A stretch of 64,000 nucleotides of DNA from Crateriforma spongiae (GCF_012290005.1 NZ_JAAXMS010000001.1:620001-684000); one strand, 5' to 3'; counted from the stretch's first letter, positions 18,508 to 28,243 are shown. Made by a program: numbers and translations. Notes: generated by a model from the sequence alone, not told the origin.

Positions 18508-19323
18508 ATGATTCGCATCGGCGCTGTTTCCTATCTGAACACCAAACCGCTGATCGCAAGCTTGCGTGATCGGTTGGCGGGCCGCGGGCAATTGACGCTG
18601 AATTTGCCCAGCCGGTTGGCCGATGATTTGAATGAAGGGCGGTTGGACGTCGCGTTGATCCCGATCATCGAGTCCTTTCGTACGCCCGGTTTGCGAGTCA
18701 TTTCCGACGCCGGAATCGCTTGCCGAGGTCCGGTGTGGAGCGTTCGATTGCTCAGTCGCGTGCCGATCGACCAGATTCGCACTCTGGCGCTGGACGAAGG
18801 CAGCCGGACCAGCGCCGCGATGGTGCAGGTCTTGTTGTGGGAACGATATGGTTTGCGGCCCCAGACCGTGCCGCTCGGGATGGAGCAGTTGCCCGAATCG
18901 GTGGCAGCTGACGCGGTTTTGATCATCGGCGACCGGGCGATGTACCCCGAGCAAGGCGTCTATGAACAAATTTGGGATTTGGGCGATCAGTGGTGCCGTT
19001 GGACCAAATTGCCGTTTGTTTTCGCCGCCTGGGTTGCCCGGCCCGGCGTCGATGTGAGCGGCCTGGCCGAGATTCTGCAGGCCAGTCGCGACGACGGCTT
19101 GCAAGCCGTCCCGTCCATCGCCCAGCGTGAAGCGGCCCGGCATGGGCTGACGACCGAAGACCTAATTGATTATTTTCGAGTGAATCTGCATTACCGGTTG
19201 GAAGCCGGTGAGTTGCGGGCGATGGAACTATTCCGCGAAAAAGCCGCCGCCATCGGATTGGTCCGTCCCGCCGACGACGATCCCGGACGTCCCCAAGGGG
19301 CCGCCGAGCGAATCGTCGAATGA
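18508..19323 (+). CDS. mqnA: Chorismate dehydratase (futalosine pathway of menaquinone synthesis)
   Basis: The protein has 271 residues, normal for MqnA. It begins with the family signature IRIGAVSYLNTKPLI and continues with the periplasmic-binding-like fold typical of MqnA/MqnD (VALIPIIESFR; CRGPVWSVRLLSR; LALDEGSRTSAAMVQVLL). MqnA dehydrates chorismate to 3-enolpyruvylbenzoate, the first step of the futalosine route. mqnC lies 136 bp downstream on the same strand, which supports the call. The SYLN motif favours MqnA over MqnD. Confidence 0.9.
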   Translation: MIRIGAVSYLNTKPLIASLRDRLAGRGQLTLNLPSRLADDLNEGRLDVALIPIIESFRTPGLRVISDAGIACRGPVWSVRLLSRVPIDQIRTLALDEGSRTSAAMVQVLLWERYGLRPQTVPLGMEQLPESVAADAVLIIGDRAMYPEQGVYEQIWDLGDQWCRWTKLPFVFAAWVARPGVDVSGLAEILQASRDDGLQAVPSIAQREAARHGLTTEDLIDYFRVNLHYRLEAGELRAMELFREKAAAIGLVRPADDDPGRPQGAAERIVE

Positions 19324-19459
19324 CAGTCGGCAACGTCCCGATTTGGCGGCCCGACGTTACCGATTGCGTCACCATCACGCCGAGGCATGACGCGTGTTGT
19401 TGACGCCCCGTTTTGACCTTCCGTAATCCCTTACCATTCGACCCACGTTCAAGCCGATA

Positions 19460-20620
19460 ATGATTGCCGCCGCAAAGCCTGCCGTGCGTGACATCTTAGA
19501 AAAAGCTCTTCAGGGCGAACGGTTGACCGTCGCCGAAGGCGTCACCCTTTTGGAAAGTCACGATCTGGCCGCCATCGGAGCTGCCGCCGATCGAGTGTCT
19601 CGACGAATGCATCCGGAACCCTATCGGACGTACAACGTCGATCGGAACATCAACTACACCAACGTGTGTACGGCGGTGTGTGACTTCTGCGCATTCTATC
19701 GAGGGCCCAAGAGTGACGAAGGCTACGTCCTGCCACGCGACGTTCTGTTGAAGAAGGTGGAAGAGACCGTGGAGTTGGGCGGCAATCAGATCTTGTTGCA
19801 AGGTGGTCTGCATCCCAAGTTCAAGTTGGATTGGTATGAGGAGATGTTGCAGGACATCAAGTCGGCCTTTCCCACAGTCAACATTCACGGCTTTAGCCCT
19901 CCAGAGATCTATCACTTCACCAAAGTCAACAAGTTGCCGTTGGACGAAGTGCTGCGACGACTTCAGGCCGCCGGGCTGGGAAGCATTCCCGGTGGAGGTG
20001 CGGAGATTCTGGTCGATCGTGTTCGAGATGAAATCACGCGTGGAAAGGTGTCCACCGATGATTGGCTGGATGTCATGCGGGTGTGGCACAAGATGGGCGG
20101 TATCAGCAGCAGCACGATGATGTTTGGTCACGTCGAAACGTTGGCCGAGCGGGTCGAGCACCTGCAACGGCTGCGCGACTTGCAGGACGAGACCGGGGGA
20201 TTCACCGCGTTCATTTGCTGGACGTTCCAACCCGACAACACGGAAATGTCCGACACGCCGCCGGCCGGTTCGTTTGAGTACCTGAAGATGTTGGCCGTTG
20301 CTCGGCTGTTTCTGGACAATATCCCCAACATGCAAAGCAGTTGGGTCACCCAGGGGGCCAAGATCGGCCAGCTTGCGCTGGTCTTTGGGGCCAATGACAT
20401 GGGCAGCCTGATGATCGAAGAAAACGTGGTGGCCGAAGCCGGTACGGTGCACTACCTGACCATCGAGCAAATCCGCGATTCGATTTCCGAACTGGGGTAC
20501 CAACCGCGTCAACGCGACGTCTTCTACAAATTGGTCGACCCGGCGTTGGAAGCGAAGGCGATCGAGGTGAACGGATCACGCAGCAACTGCGATCCGAACG
20601 TAGTCGCGCTGGAGGTCTGA
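19460..20620 (+). CDS. mqnC: Cyclic dehypoxanthinyl futalosine synthase (radical SAM)
   Basis: The protein has 386 residues. The radical-SAM motif CxxxCxxC is C70, C74 and C77 (TNVCTAVCDFCAFYR). GGNQILLQGGLHP and GSIPGGGAEILVDRVRDEI are conserved in the MqnC/MqnE/CofH group, and the context and length favour MqnC, which cyclises dehypoxanthinyl futalosine. MqnE, a close relative, is the main alternative. With mqnA upstream this indicates menaquinone synthesis by the futalosine route; mqnB and mqnD are not in this window. Confidence 0.88.
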   Translation: MIAAAKPAVRDILEKALQGERLTVAEGVTLLESHDLAAIGAAADRVSRRMHPEPYRTYNVDRNINYTNVCTAVCDFCAFYRGPKSDEGYVLPRDVLLKKVEETVELGGNQILLQGGLHPKFKLDWYEEMLQDIKSAFPTVNIHGFSPPEIYHFTKVNKLPLDEVLRRLQAAGLGSIPGGGAEILVDRVRDEITRGKVSTDDWLDVMRVWHKMGGISSSTMMFGHVETLAERVEHLQRLRDLQDETGGFTAFICWTFQPDNTEMSDTPPAGSFEYLKMLAVARLFLDNIPNMQSSWVTQGAKIGQLALVFGANDMGSLMIEENVVAEAGTVHYLTIEQIRDSISELGYQPRQRDVFYKLVDPALEAKAIEVNGSRSNCDPNVVALEV

Positions 20621-20922
20621 CGGCCAACCTTGGGGCGGCCCGATGTTGGAGACTTGTCGACCAGGCCGGCCCATTAGAGGCTGATTTTGCTAGCAAGTAA
20701 GAATCGTCCTGACGTGTCTTTTGCGTCAACTTTCCTGGATTAACAATCGTTCGCGACAAGGCGCAAAAGAGAGCGGTTTCCCGCCACTTTTTTCTCGAAT
20801 GTGAAGACTTTCTCGGCTTCGCGAAGCCTTGAATTGTTAGTCTAGAAATATGGCGGACGTAACGTCTTGGGATGGCGTTACTAACGTGAACCGAATGGCC
20901 AATGGATGGAGAGTGAGTTCTC
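20621..20922. other. Intergenic region with 14-bp palindrome
   Basis: No gene seen. A perfect palindrome GGCTTCGCGAAGCC lies at 20815-20828, about 95 bp upstream of the BON-protein start. It could be a regulator site or a small hairpin for mqnC mRNA; there is no T-run after it. Confidence 0.4.
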
Positions 20923-21261
20923 GTGACGATTCAAACGCATGGCTTTGCTGCCACCGCGAACGTCGAAGTCAAACCGACGAATCAGCCGGATGCCTATCGC
21001 ATCGCATTTCAACAGTTGACCCGGCTGTTTCAAGATTGCTGCTACGGAGATCTACACCGGGTGCGCGTCGTGTTGCATGGCAGCGTGGTGCAATTGTTGG
21101 GTGATGTTTCCAGTTACCACATGAAGCAAACCGCTCAAGAAATGGTGCGACGGGCCATGCCCAGTCATCGCGTGATCAACGACCTGACCGTTCAATCACC
21201 CGACCCGGTGACCACCATCGGCAAGTTGCGAAATCAACGAATGCCACAGCAGCCTCGCTAG
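20923..21261 (+). CDS. Small BON-domain protein
   Basis: The protein has 112 residues with a GTG start. The segment from residue ~40 (VRVVLHGSVVQLLGDVSSYHMKQTA, then RRAMPSHRVINDLTV) is a single BON domain: a G-x-V-x-L-x-G-x-V strand pair followed by a helix and a final strand. There is no obvious signal peptide, so it may be cytoplasmic, unlike OsmY-type proteins. It stands alone, with a convergent neighbour downstream. Proposed role: binding of lipid or another macromolecule; substrate unknown. Confidence 0.75.
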   Translation: MTIQTHGFAATANVEVKPTNQPDAYRIAFQQLTRLFQDCCYGDLHRVRVVLHGSVVQLLGDVSSYHMKQTAQEMVRRAMPSHRVINDLTVQSPDPVTTIGKLRNQRMPQQPR

Positions 21262-21604
21262 GTTTGACACCGGCTGATCGGTGAAATTCATCACTGCTCG
21301 CGATTGCCATCGCAGAGCCAAGGTGATGTTGAATACCGGCATATCTAGATAGATGCCGGTCGATGGTGAGCCGTGCTACGGATCGAATATTTCCGTGTTT
21401 CCGCCGGCTTGTTGATGATCGACTGTTGGTCGAGTCCGACGACTCTTTTCGCGATCGACGAAGTCACGCTTCGATGAATCCATGCCTGTTCGCCTGATGA
21501 TATCCGCGTTCTTGCGTCATCCGCGGATTACCTTCGGACATCTCGTCCAGACACGGGCAGCTGGTCAGCGATAGCTTGCCCGCCCAATGTTACCGGTCTT
21601 GGGA
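21262..21604. other. Convergent intergenic region with hairpin
   Basis: Between two converging genes. ACCGGCAT (21335-21342) and ATGCCGGT (21353-21360) form a perfect 8-bp stem whose 10-nt loop contains the palindrome ATCTAGAT. There is no T-run on either side. It may act as a bidirectional mRNA-end hairpin. Nothing else is seen. Confidence 0.4.
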
Positions 21605-23197
21605 TTATCGAGCGCCGACGATTCGCAATCGCGGACGCGATCCACCGGCCCGATCTTTTTTCGGTTGACGGTTTTGTTGTTTGCGGATGTTGTTGGCCAG
21701 CGATTCCAGTTCCAAACGCTCGGTTCTGGCGTTTCCCCGGCTTGCCCCGCAAAGGACCAGCACCGTGTCGTCAGCGCCGGCTTCGCTGATCGCCCACTGC
21801 AACGCACGGTCGCTGTCGGCAACCAAACGAAATGCGGCGCACTGCGTGACACCGTCCAATACATCATGCGATCGCTTCAGAAAGGATCGCTTCTGGTCTT
21901 TCGATGTCGTGATCACGGCTTGGTCGCCGAAGCGTTCGATCAGGTGACCGACTTCGGCTAAGTCTTCGGACGAGTGTGTTTCGCGAATGCTGAAAACGCA
22001 CCAAAGTTTTCCTTGACCTTTGCTTGCCCGTGCCGCACGAATCGCCGATGTGATGGCGGTCGGGTTTCCTGCGACGTCGATCACCGCGTTGGCGGCATGT
22101 TCGCAAGTGATCTGCTGCATCCGCCCGGGAAAAGATCGCATGGTGTGCATCGTTTCGACGAGGCGATGCAACGGACGATCGATCAGCAGTCCGAAGGCCA
22201 CCGATGCCAATTGATCGGCCAGCATTCCGCCGCCACTCAGCATCGTTTCCATTGCGATGGTCGTGTCGTCGTAGTTGACCAAGGATGTGGTCACGCCATC
22301 AGCCTGGTCAATGATCTTGGCCGTCACATCGGCAGCACCGCGAAGCGAATAAGTGACCATCCGCACGCCGGCGTCACGAGCCGACCGCATGCCGACTTGA
22401 TCATCTGCCGATAGGATCAGAACACCTTCGGGCGTCAAACGCTCCAGCGCGCAGTTCAGGCCGGTGGGGCCAAAATCGTGTCCGGCGACGGTTCGGCCTG
22501 TCGCGATCAACACATCAAATTCGATCGCATCGTGACGTCCGTGACGCAAATCGGCATCGGTCAATTCGATCACCGCGGCCTGGCATCCCGCGTCGACCGC
22601 TTCGGCCAACCAACGCAATGAATCGGATCCGCATTGTGGGCCATGTTCGGGTGTCGTCTGCAGAACGCCGTCGGATTCGCCGAGGTCGGTCTGGTAGGCC
22701 GTACGGATTTGGGCGTCGCGAAGCACCGCGGCGACCAGCAAGCTAGCGGTGGTTTTCCCGGTCGACCCTAACACGCCAACGGTCAGCATTTGACGATCCG
22801 GTCGACCGATCAGCGTGGCTTCGATTCGAGCCGCCGCATGTTCGACATCGGGCACGATGCATTGTGGCAGGGGGCAAGGCAACAGTTGTTCGGTCAAGAT
22901 TCCCGCGGCACCGCGCGCCATGGCTTCGGCAATCAACTGAACTGGTTCGCATTGTCCGATTCGATAGACCACGACCGCGTCTGACCAAGTTTGGTCGTCG
23001 CTTGCGTCGGTCTCCGGTGCATCGCCTTGGAATTCCACCAAGCGTGTTGCGCGGATGTCGTCGACCGACTCGTCGAAGAATCGTGCCTCGGGCAAAATCT
23101 GGCCCAGAGCCGCCACCGTTTGTTTTCCAGACGGATGGCCAAAGCCGCGAAGTTCAAAAGAAGTGGTTTGGGCTTCGGTCGATTTCATCTGACGCAT
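21605..23197 (-). CDS. Mur-ligase-family protein, degenerate MurE-like
   Basis: The protein has 530 residues. Its layout follows MurE: an N-terminal UDP-sugar-binding-like domain, a P-loop GSTGKTT (144-150) in the ATPase domain, and a C-terminal Mur ligase domain. Two MurE signatures are changed. The start of the C-terminal domain reads VIDVAGNPTAI where MurE usually has a V-D-Y-A-H-T-P pattern, and where the D-N-P-R diaminopimelate-recognition motif is expected it reads TTSKDQKRSF. It may therefore ligate a different substrate or have lost activity. GGGAGG about 7 nt upstream supports the start at 23197. It stands outside any division/cell-wall cluster, so the canonical murE is presumably elsewhere. 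Confidence 0.75.
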   Translation of the reverse strand: MRQMKSTEAQTTSFELRGFGHPSGKQTVAALGQILPEARFFDESVDDIRATRLVEFQGDAPETDASDDQTWSDAVVVYRIGQCEPVQLIAEAMARGAAGILTEQLLPCPLPQCIVPDVEHAAARIEATLIGRPDRQMLTVGVLGSTGKTTASLLVAAVLRDAQIRTAYQTDLGESDGVLQTTPEHGPQCGSDSLRWLAEAVDAGCQAAVIELTDADLRHGRHDAIEFDVLIATGRTVAGHDFGPTGLNCALERLTPEGVLILSADDQVGMRSARDAGVRMVTYSLRGAADVTAKIIDQADGVTTSLVNYDDTTIAMETMLSGGGMLADQLASVAFGLLIDRPLHRLVETMHTMRSFPGRMQQITCEHAANAVIDVAGNPTAITSAIRAARASKGQGKLWCVFSIRETHSSEDLAEVGHLIERFGDQAVITTSKDQKRSFLKRSHDVLDGVTQCAAFRLVADSDRALQWAISEAGADDTVLVLCGASRGNARTERLELESLANNIRKQQNRQPKKDRAGGSRPRLRIVGAR

Positions 23198-23394
23198 CGG
23201 TTGCCTCCCTGCGTGACGTCAGTCGGTTTCACGACATTCCTTGCCGCGGACAACGCACTCGTTGCGTCGTCATGCGGAAAATTGTTGGGATGTCGGCGAT
23301 ACGGTCAATAGCGAAAACAGACGCGATGCTAAGCTTTCATTTGCTAGCAAATGCCGAGAATCGCCGAGCGAAACGACGATCATGATGGGCGTGA

Positions 23395-24342
23395 TCACTG
23401 GCCGGTGCGGATGCCTGCGTCACGCAACATTAGCTGTAAATCTTCCCAAGCGGCACGTTTCGCCGACGGATTTCGCAATAGATATGCCGGGTGATACGTC
23501 ACCAAGACTTTGCTATCAAAATACCGATGAAGCTTGCCCCTTAGACGTCCCACCGACAGTTTGCTTTGCAACAAAGTTTGTGCGGCGACGGCGCCAAGAC
23601 AGACCACATATTCCGGACGCAGGGTGGACAGTTGGGTCGTGAAATATTCACGACAATTTTCGATTTCTGTTGGTTCCGGATTCCTGTTTCCCGGCGGACG
23701 ACACTTCACCGTGTTCAAGATGTAGACGTCGTCACGCCGCAGCGTGCAGGCTTCGATCATCTTGGTCAGCAGTTGTCCGGCGCGTCCGACAAACGGGCGT
23801 CCCGTCCGGTCTTCGTCGGCGCCGGGGCCTTCGCCGAAGAATGCAAAACGCGGCGTCACGCTGCCTTCCCCGAACACCGTTTGTTTACGACAGGACGCCA
23901 AATGGGGGCATCGCTGGCACTGCGCGACCGTGTTCGCCAGGCTTTCCAGGACCTCTACACGTTGCGGGGCCAACAGGTTTTCACCCGGGTACGGACCGTC
24001 GGAGACTTCCATCGGCGGCACCCCCGCCAAACGCGACCGAGTCGCATCACCCAGGTGGTCGGGGGGCGACGGGGCGGGACGTCGCCCTGGCTGACCCCGG
24101 TCGGCCGCTCGAGATGCCGCAGACTTGCGGGGCCCATCGGCGGGCGTGGATGCTGGTTTGCGTGACGCTGCAGACTGGCCGGGCGTCTGGGCACCGTCCG
24201 GTGGACGGGCATCAGGCAGCTGAAAGGATTCGGCCAGTCGAGCCACATTTTCCGCGTCGGGCCCCGGCATCCACTGGACCCCGGACCGCTTAAGGTGTCG
24301 GGCAAGTTGCGATGCGGCGTATAGCAATTCGTCGTTTCGCAT
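23395..24342 (-). CDS. Family-4 (UDGa) uracil-DNA glycosylase with N-terminal linker
   Basis: The protein has 315 residues. The catalytic domain (~125-315) contains FFGEGPGADEDRTGRPFVGRAG, the family-4 active-site motif, and YHPAYLLRNP near the end. Iron-sulfur cysteines are present as CQRC at the domain start and as VKC followed fifteen residues later by ENC, matching C-x2-C and C-x15-C. It removes uracil from DNA in base-excision repair. About 75 residues before the domain form a Pro/Ala/Ser/Arg-rich linker joined to a short helical N-terminus, so the protein is longer than the ~200 residues usual for the family. Confidence 0.88.
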   Translation of the reverse strand: MRNDELLYAASQLARHLKRSGVQWMPGPDAENVARLAESFQLPDARPPDGAQTPGQSAASRKPASTPADGPRKSAASRAADRGQPGRRPAPSPPDHLGDATRSRLAGVPPMEVSDGPYPGENLLAPQRVEVLESLANTVAQCQRCPHLASCRKQTVFGEGSVTPRFAFFGEGPGADEDRTGRPFVGRAGQLLTKMIEACTLRRDDVYILNTVKCRPPGNRNPEPTEIENCREYFTTQLSTLRPEYVVCLGAVAAQTLLQSKLSVGRLRGKLHRYFDSKVLVTYHPAYLLRNPSAKRAAWEDLQLMLRDAGIRTGQ

Positions 24343-24595
24343 CGCTGGGATGACTTGTCACGTTTGGCGGAATCTGGCGATGCCGATTCCAGAACGGGGA
24401 TCGGCTGCGACATCATTTTCTACGTCCGGGCGGGCCTTGTCAGCGGGGCGGACGATTGCACGCCAGTTTTTGTGGGATCGGCGGCTCGATCCACTAGGTC
24501 GATCCGCCGAATCGGTCTACCCTAGCCCGTTGATCACCCCGCCCCGTTGGTCCGATCGGATCCGGGCCCCGTTTGCGTCGACCTTTTGTCCCATC

Positions 24596-25960
24596 ATGCC
24601 TGTTCCCCAAGTCGCCATCGTCGGTCGCCCCAACGTCGGCAAAAGCAGTTTGTTCAACTGGTTGGCACGTCGCCGACTGGCCATCGTCGATGATTTCGAG
24701 GGGGTGACCCGAGATCGGATGACGACGCTGATCGAAATCGGCGAAACCGAAAAGTTCTTTGAATTGGTCGATACGGGCGGGATGGGAATCGAAGACCCCG
24801 ACGATCTGACCGCCGATGTCCAGCGGCAAATCGAGGCGGCAATCGCGTCGGCCGATGTCATCCTGTTGGTGGTGGACATTCAAACGGGGCTAATGCCGTT
24901 GGATGAAATGGTCACCGAGCGTTTGCGTGCGGTTCAGCGTCCGGTGATTTTGGTGGCCAACAAAGCGGACCAAGAACACATGGACACGCATGCCGAAGAA
25001 TTCCATCGGCTGGGACGTGGTCATTTGATTTGTGTCAGCACGACCCAGAATCGAAATCGTGACAAGTTACTGGATCTGATCCAGGATCGCTTGCCCGAAT
25101 ATGATGACGATGATGTGGTGGAAACGCCGCAGATGAAAGTCGCCATTGTGGGGCGTCGAAACGTTGGCAAAAGCACCTTCGTCAACACGTTGTCCGAGTC
25201 GGATCGGATGATCGTCAGCGAAGTCGCCGGGACCACCCGTGACAGCGTTGACGTGTTGTTTGAAATGGACGGCCAAAGCTTCATTGCGATTGATACGCCG
25301 GGGCTTCGCAAACGCAAAAGCGTTCGCACCGACCTGGATTTTTACGGCACCCACCGCGCCCAGCGAAGCATCCGACGCGCCGATGTCGTTTTGATGTTCT
25401 TCGACGCGATGGAAAAGACCAGCAAAGTCGACAAGCAATTGGTCGGCTACATCATGGAACACCACAAGCCGTGCATCTTTGTGGTCAACAAATGGGACTT
25501 GCTGAAAGGGCAATTACCCACCGATCGCTGGGTCAAGTATTTGCGGGGGCAATTCCCAACACTTGCCTATGCACCGATCGCGTTCATCACGGGTGAAACC
25601 GGCAAGAATGTCAAAACGTTGTTGAATCACGCGACGATGCTGTACAAGCAATCGATGCACCGTGTATCGACGGGGTTGTTGAATCGCATCATTCGCGACG
25701 CCGTGACCGCTCACCCACCGGCGATGTATCAGAACCGGCGCCCCAAAATTTACTACGCGACTCAGGTGTCGACCCAGCCACCGACGATCGTGCTGATGTG
25801 CAGCGACCCGAAGGCATTCGGCAAGGACTATCAGCGGTACTTGTTGAACACCTTTCGTGATCACCTGCCGTTTGGCGAGGTTCCGATCAAGATGTATTTG
25901 AACAAGCGGGCGCGAAACGACGAGAAAGCCGAAGCGTTGCCAAAGGAAGGCGGCGGCTAG
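24596..25960 (+). CDS. der: Ribosome-assembly GTPase Der (EngA)
   Basis: The protein has 454 residues with two tandem GTPase domains: GRPNVGKSSLF with DTGG and NKAD, then GRRNVGKSTF with DTPG and NKWD, followed by a C-terminal KH-like domain. Der acts in maturation of the large ribosomal subunit. The open frame extends 82 codons further upstream, but that part lacks homology and the ATG at 24596 gives the normal Der N-terminus. A TACCCTAG element at 24518 could be part of a -10 region; the same octamer precedes the gene starting at 26174. Confidence 0.95.
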   Translation: MPVPQVAIVGRPNVGKSSLFNWLARRRLAIVDDFEGVTRDRMTTLIEIGETEKFFELVDTGGMGIEDPDDLTADVQRQIEAAIASADVILLVVDIQTGLMPLDEMVTERLRAVQRPVILVANKADQEHMDTHAEEFHRLGRGHLICVSTTQNRNRDKLLDLIQDRLPEYDDDDVVETPQMKVAIVGRRNVGKSTFVNTLSESDRMIVSEVAGTTRDSVDVLFEMDGQSFIAIDTPGLRKRKSVRTDLDFYGTHRAQRSIRRADVVLMFFDAMEKTSKVDKQLVGYIMEHHKPCIFVVNKWDLLKGQLPTDRWVKYLRGQFPTLAYAPIAFITGETGKNVKTLLNHATMLYKQSMHRVSTGLLNRIIRDAVTAHPPAMYQNRRPKIYYATQVSTQPPTIVLMCSDPKAFGKDYQRYLLNTFRDHLPFGEVPIKMYLNKRARNDEKAEALPKEGGG

Positions 25961-26173
25961 TTTCAATCGGCGGGACCAAAAGGGCTCGGCGGGGCTTGTG
26001 CAAGACGCGAACGATAGCGTGGTGTTTGCACCTCGGAAGTTTGTCTATGGACACAGGGCGGAGGACACGGGGCTGAGGGCACAGACCCATAGATACTCGG
26101 CCTGCGGCAGATTGGCACATCCGGCGGGCGGATCGGGTACCCTAGAAGGGACTGCCCCGCCCCACCCTGCCCG

Positions 26174-28243
26174 ATGCCCGCCATGCGATCTTCGCTATTT
26201 CGACAAACGCATCCGCCCCACGGTGGTGCGGGACCCCGCCCATCGTTGACCGGGGCTTTCAAACTTTCGCTTCGTTTTCTGGTGCTGGTGCTGGGCAGTA
26301 TGGCGGCTGTTGGCAACGTCGGGCGGGCTGAAAGCAGCGTCACTGAGACGATGTTTCGTGAGGAAGTCGCGCCGATTTTGGCCCGTCACTGTATCGGGTG
26401 CCACGACGCGTCCACCGCCGAGGCGGGACTGGATCTGTCGCATCGCGATGCGGCGCTGCGCGGTGGGCACGATGGTGTGGTGATCGTCGAGGGCCAGGCA
26501 GATCACAGCGCGTTGTGGCAAGTCATCGACGCCGATCTGATGCCGCCGGACCGTCCGCCGCTGACCGATACCGAAAAGGCGGTCATTCGCCGCTGGATTA
26601 ACAACGGTGCTTCCTGGACGATTGATTTCGTCGATCCGGCGATCTACTCGGGTACCCCGGTCAGGCCCCAGCAATGGGTCCGTCGTTTGACCGTGGACGA
26701 ATACGTTCACACGGTTGCGGATGTTTTCGGCGTGGACGTGCAAGCCCAGGCCGCACGCTTGTTGCCCGCCGATCCTCGAGCGGATGGCTTTCGAAACACG
26801 GCGTATAGTCTGAACGTGGATTTGAAAAACGTTCAAGCGTATGCGCGGTTGGCCGAGCAGATTGTGGATTCGATCCCGATCGAACGCTTTGCCAAACAGT
26901 TTCATCGTGGAACCAAGTTCACTGACAAGGACATGCGTGGGCTGATCGATGCGATGGGGCGACATGTCTATCGCGGACCACTGAATGAATCGGAGATTGC
27001 GTCGTTGCGTGGCATCACGACCACCGTCGCAGCAGCCGGCGGGACGTACGAGGAAGCGGTGCGCTACGTGCTGCTGGCCATGCTGCAGTCGCCCCGATTC
27101 TTGTACCGAATCGAACAACAGGTGATCGATGGCCCAAGAGGGAAACCGGGTGTTGCACCGGAGCGATCTGTGGCGGTGTCCGACTTTGAAATGGCCAGTC
27201 GGCTGAGCTATGCGGTTTGGGGAGGCCCGCCGGACAAGCGTCTGTTCGATCTGGCGTCCAAGAAACGCTTGCATGAACGCGAAGTCGTTGAAGCGGAGGT
27301 TCGGCGAATGCTGGATGATCCGCGAGCGCGTCGACAGTCATTGCTGTTCGCCTCGCAGTGGTTGGACTTGGACCGCTTGGCGAACCTGAGCCCGGATCAA
27401 AAGCGTTTTCCGAAATGGCAGGCTGCTTTGGCCGATGACATGCGTCGTGAAACGCTAGCGTTTTTCGAGGAAGTCGTCTGGAATCGCCGCCGTCCAATGG
27501 TTGCCTTGTTGAATGAACCGGTGACCTTCGTGACGCCTCGTTTGGCCGACCACTATGACTTGGCCGTCGATCTTCCCGCGGATGATGATCAAGCCTTGAA
27601 TCTGGTTTCGTTGGTGGACGTTCCCCAGCGCGGCGGGTTGTTGACGCAAGGCAGTCTTTTGACCATCGGCGGCGACGATGCGTCCATGGTGACTCGTGGG
27701 TTATTCGTCCTGAACGATCTGCTTTACAGTCGCGTCGGTGATCCGCCGCCGGGCTTGGACACCACCCCGATTCCGCCCAGTCCGGGACGATCTCATCGTG
27801 ACATCGCTCTGGATCGCGTGCGAAATGATGCGTGTGGCGGTTGCCATGCGAAGTTCGAACCGCTGGCGTTTGGCTTGGAACGCTATGACGGCTTGGGGAC
27901 GTATCGGTTGACCGATGAATACGGCAACGAAAATCGTCAGGATGGTGCGATTCAATTTCCTGGTGACGCGATGCCGACGCCGTTTGATGATTCGGCTCAG
28001 ATGATGGATCTGTTGGCCCGAAGCGATCGCGTGTCCAAGGGAATCACGCGGAAGCTGATTCAGTTTGTGATGGGGCGTCCGCTGACCATGAACGATGTGT
28101 CAGACGTCGACCAAATTCATCAGGCTGCGTCGGCCGAAGGCGGGACGTACATGGCGACAATGATCGCCATCGCGACCAGCGATTTGATGGCTCGTGGGCG
28201 AGCCGATTTACAATCTTCAGATTCCAATGGGAGCCAGCCATGA
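26174..28243 (+). CDS. Planctomycete cytochrome-c-like DUF1592-family secreted protein
   Basis: The protein has 689 residues with a hydrophobic export segment (LRFLVLVLGSMAAVGNVG). An N-terminal PSCyt1-like heme site C-I-G-C-H lies at 73-77, and a second C-G-G-C-H lies within the DUF1588-like segment (NDACGGCHAKFEPLAFGLER). Between and after these are the DUF1587/1595/1592/1585 domain series recognisable by LTVDEYVHTVADVFGVD, LQSPRFLYRIEQ and LLTQGSLLTIGG. Such proteins are abundant in planctomycetes and probably take part in periplasmic polysaccharide or alcohol oxidation; the reaction is not established. The stop overlaps the next start in ATGA. Confidence 0.9.
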   Translation: MPAMRSSLFRQTHPPHGGAGPRPSLTGAFKLSLRFLVLVLGSMAAVGNVGRAESSVTETMFREEVAPILARHCIGCHDASTAEAGLDLSHRDAALRGGHDGVVIVEGQADHSALWQVIDADLMPPDRPPLTDTEKAVIRRWINNGASWTIDFVDPAIYSGTPVRPQQWVRRLTVDEYVHTVADVFGVDVQAQAARLLPADPRADGFRNTAYSLNVDLKNVQAYARLAEQIVDSIPIERFAKQFHRGTKFTDKDMRGLIDAMGRHVYRGPLNESEIASLRGITTTVAAAGGTYEEAVRYVLLAMLQSPRFLYRIEQQVIDGPRGKPGVAPERSVAVSDFEMASRLSYAVWGGPPDKRLFDLASKKRLHEREVVEAEVRRMLDDPRARRQSLLFASQWLDLDRLANLSPDQKRFPKWQAALADDMRRETLAFFEEVVWNRRRPMVALLNEPVTFVTPRLADHYDLAVDLPADDDQALNLVSLVDVPQRGGLLTQGSLLTIGGDDASMVTRGLFVLNDLLYSRVGDPPPGLDTTPIPPSPGRSHRDIALDRVRNDACGGCHAKFEPLAFGLERYDGLGTYRLTDEYGNENRQDGAIQFPGDAMPTPFDDSAQMMDLLARSDRVSKGITRKLIQFVMGRPLTMNDVSDVDQIHQAASAEGGTYMATMIAIATSDLMARGRADLQSSDSNGSQP

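Noticed and set aside
19496-20512. 338-residue minus-strand frame
   Set aside because: Antisense to mqnC; no homology, histidine- and glutamine-rich composition typical of a shadow.
24350-24595. 82-codon upstream extension of der
   Set aside because: Lacks similarity to Der, and the ATG at 24596 gives the normal N-terminus; it also runs into the divergent promoter region.
26112-26143. TTGGCA/TACCCT as a promoter for the DUF1592-type gene
   Set aside because: The spacing is 20 bp, too long for a sigma70 promoter, and a sigma54 reading lacks the TTGC half.
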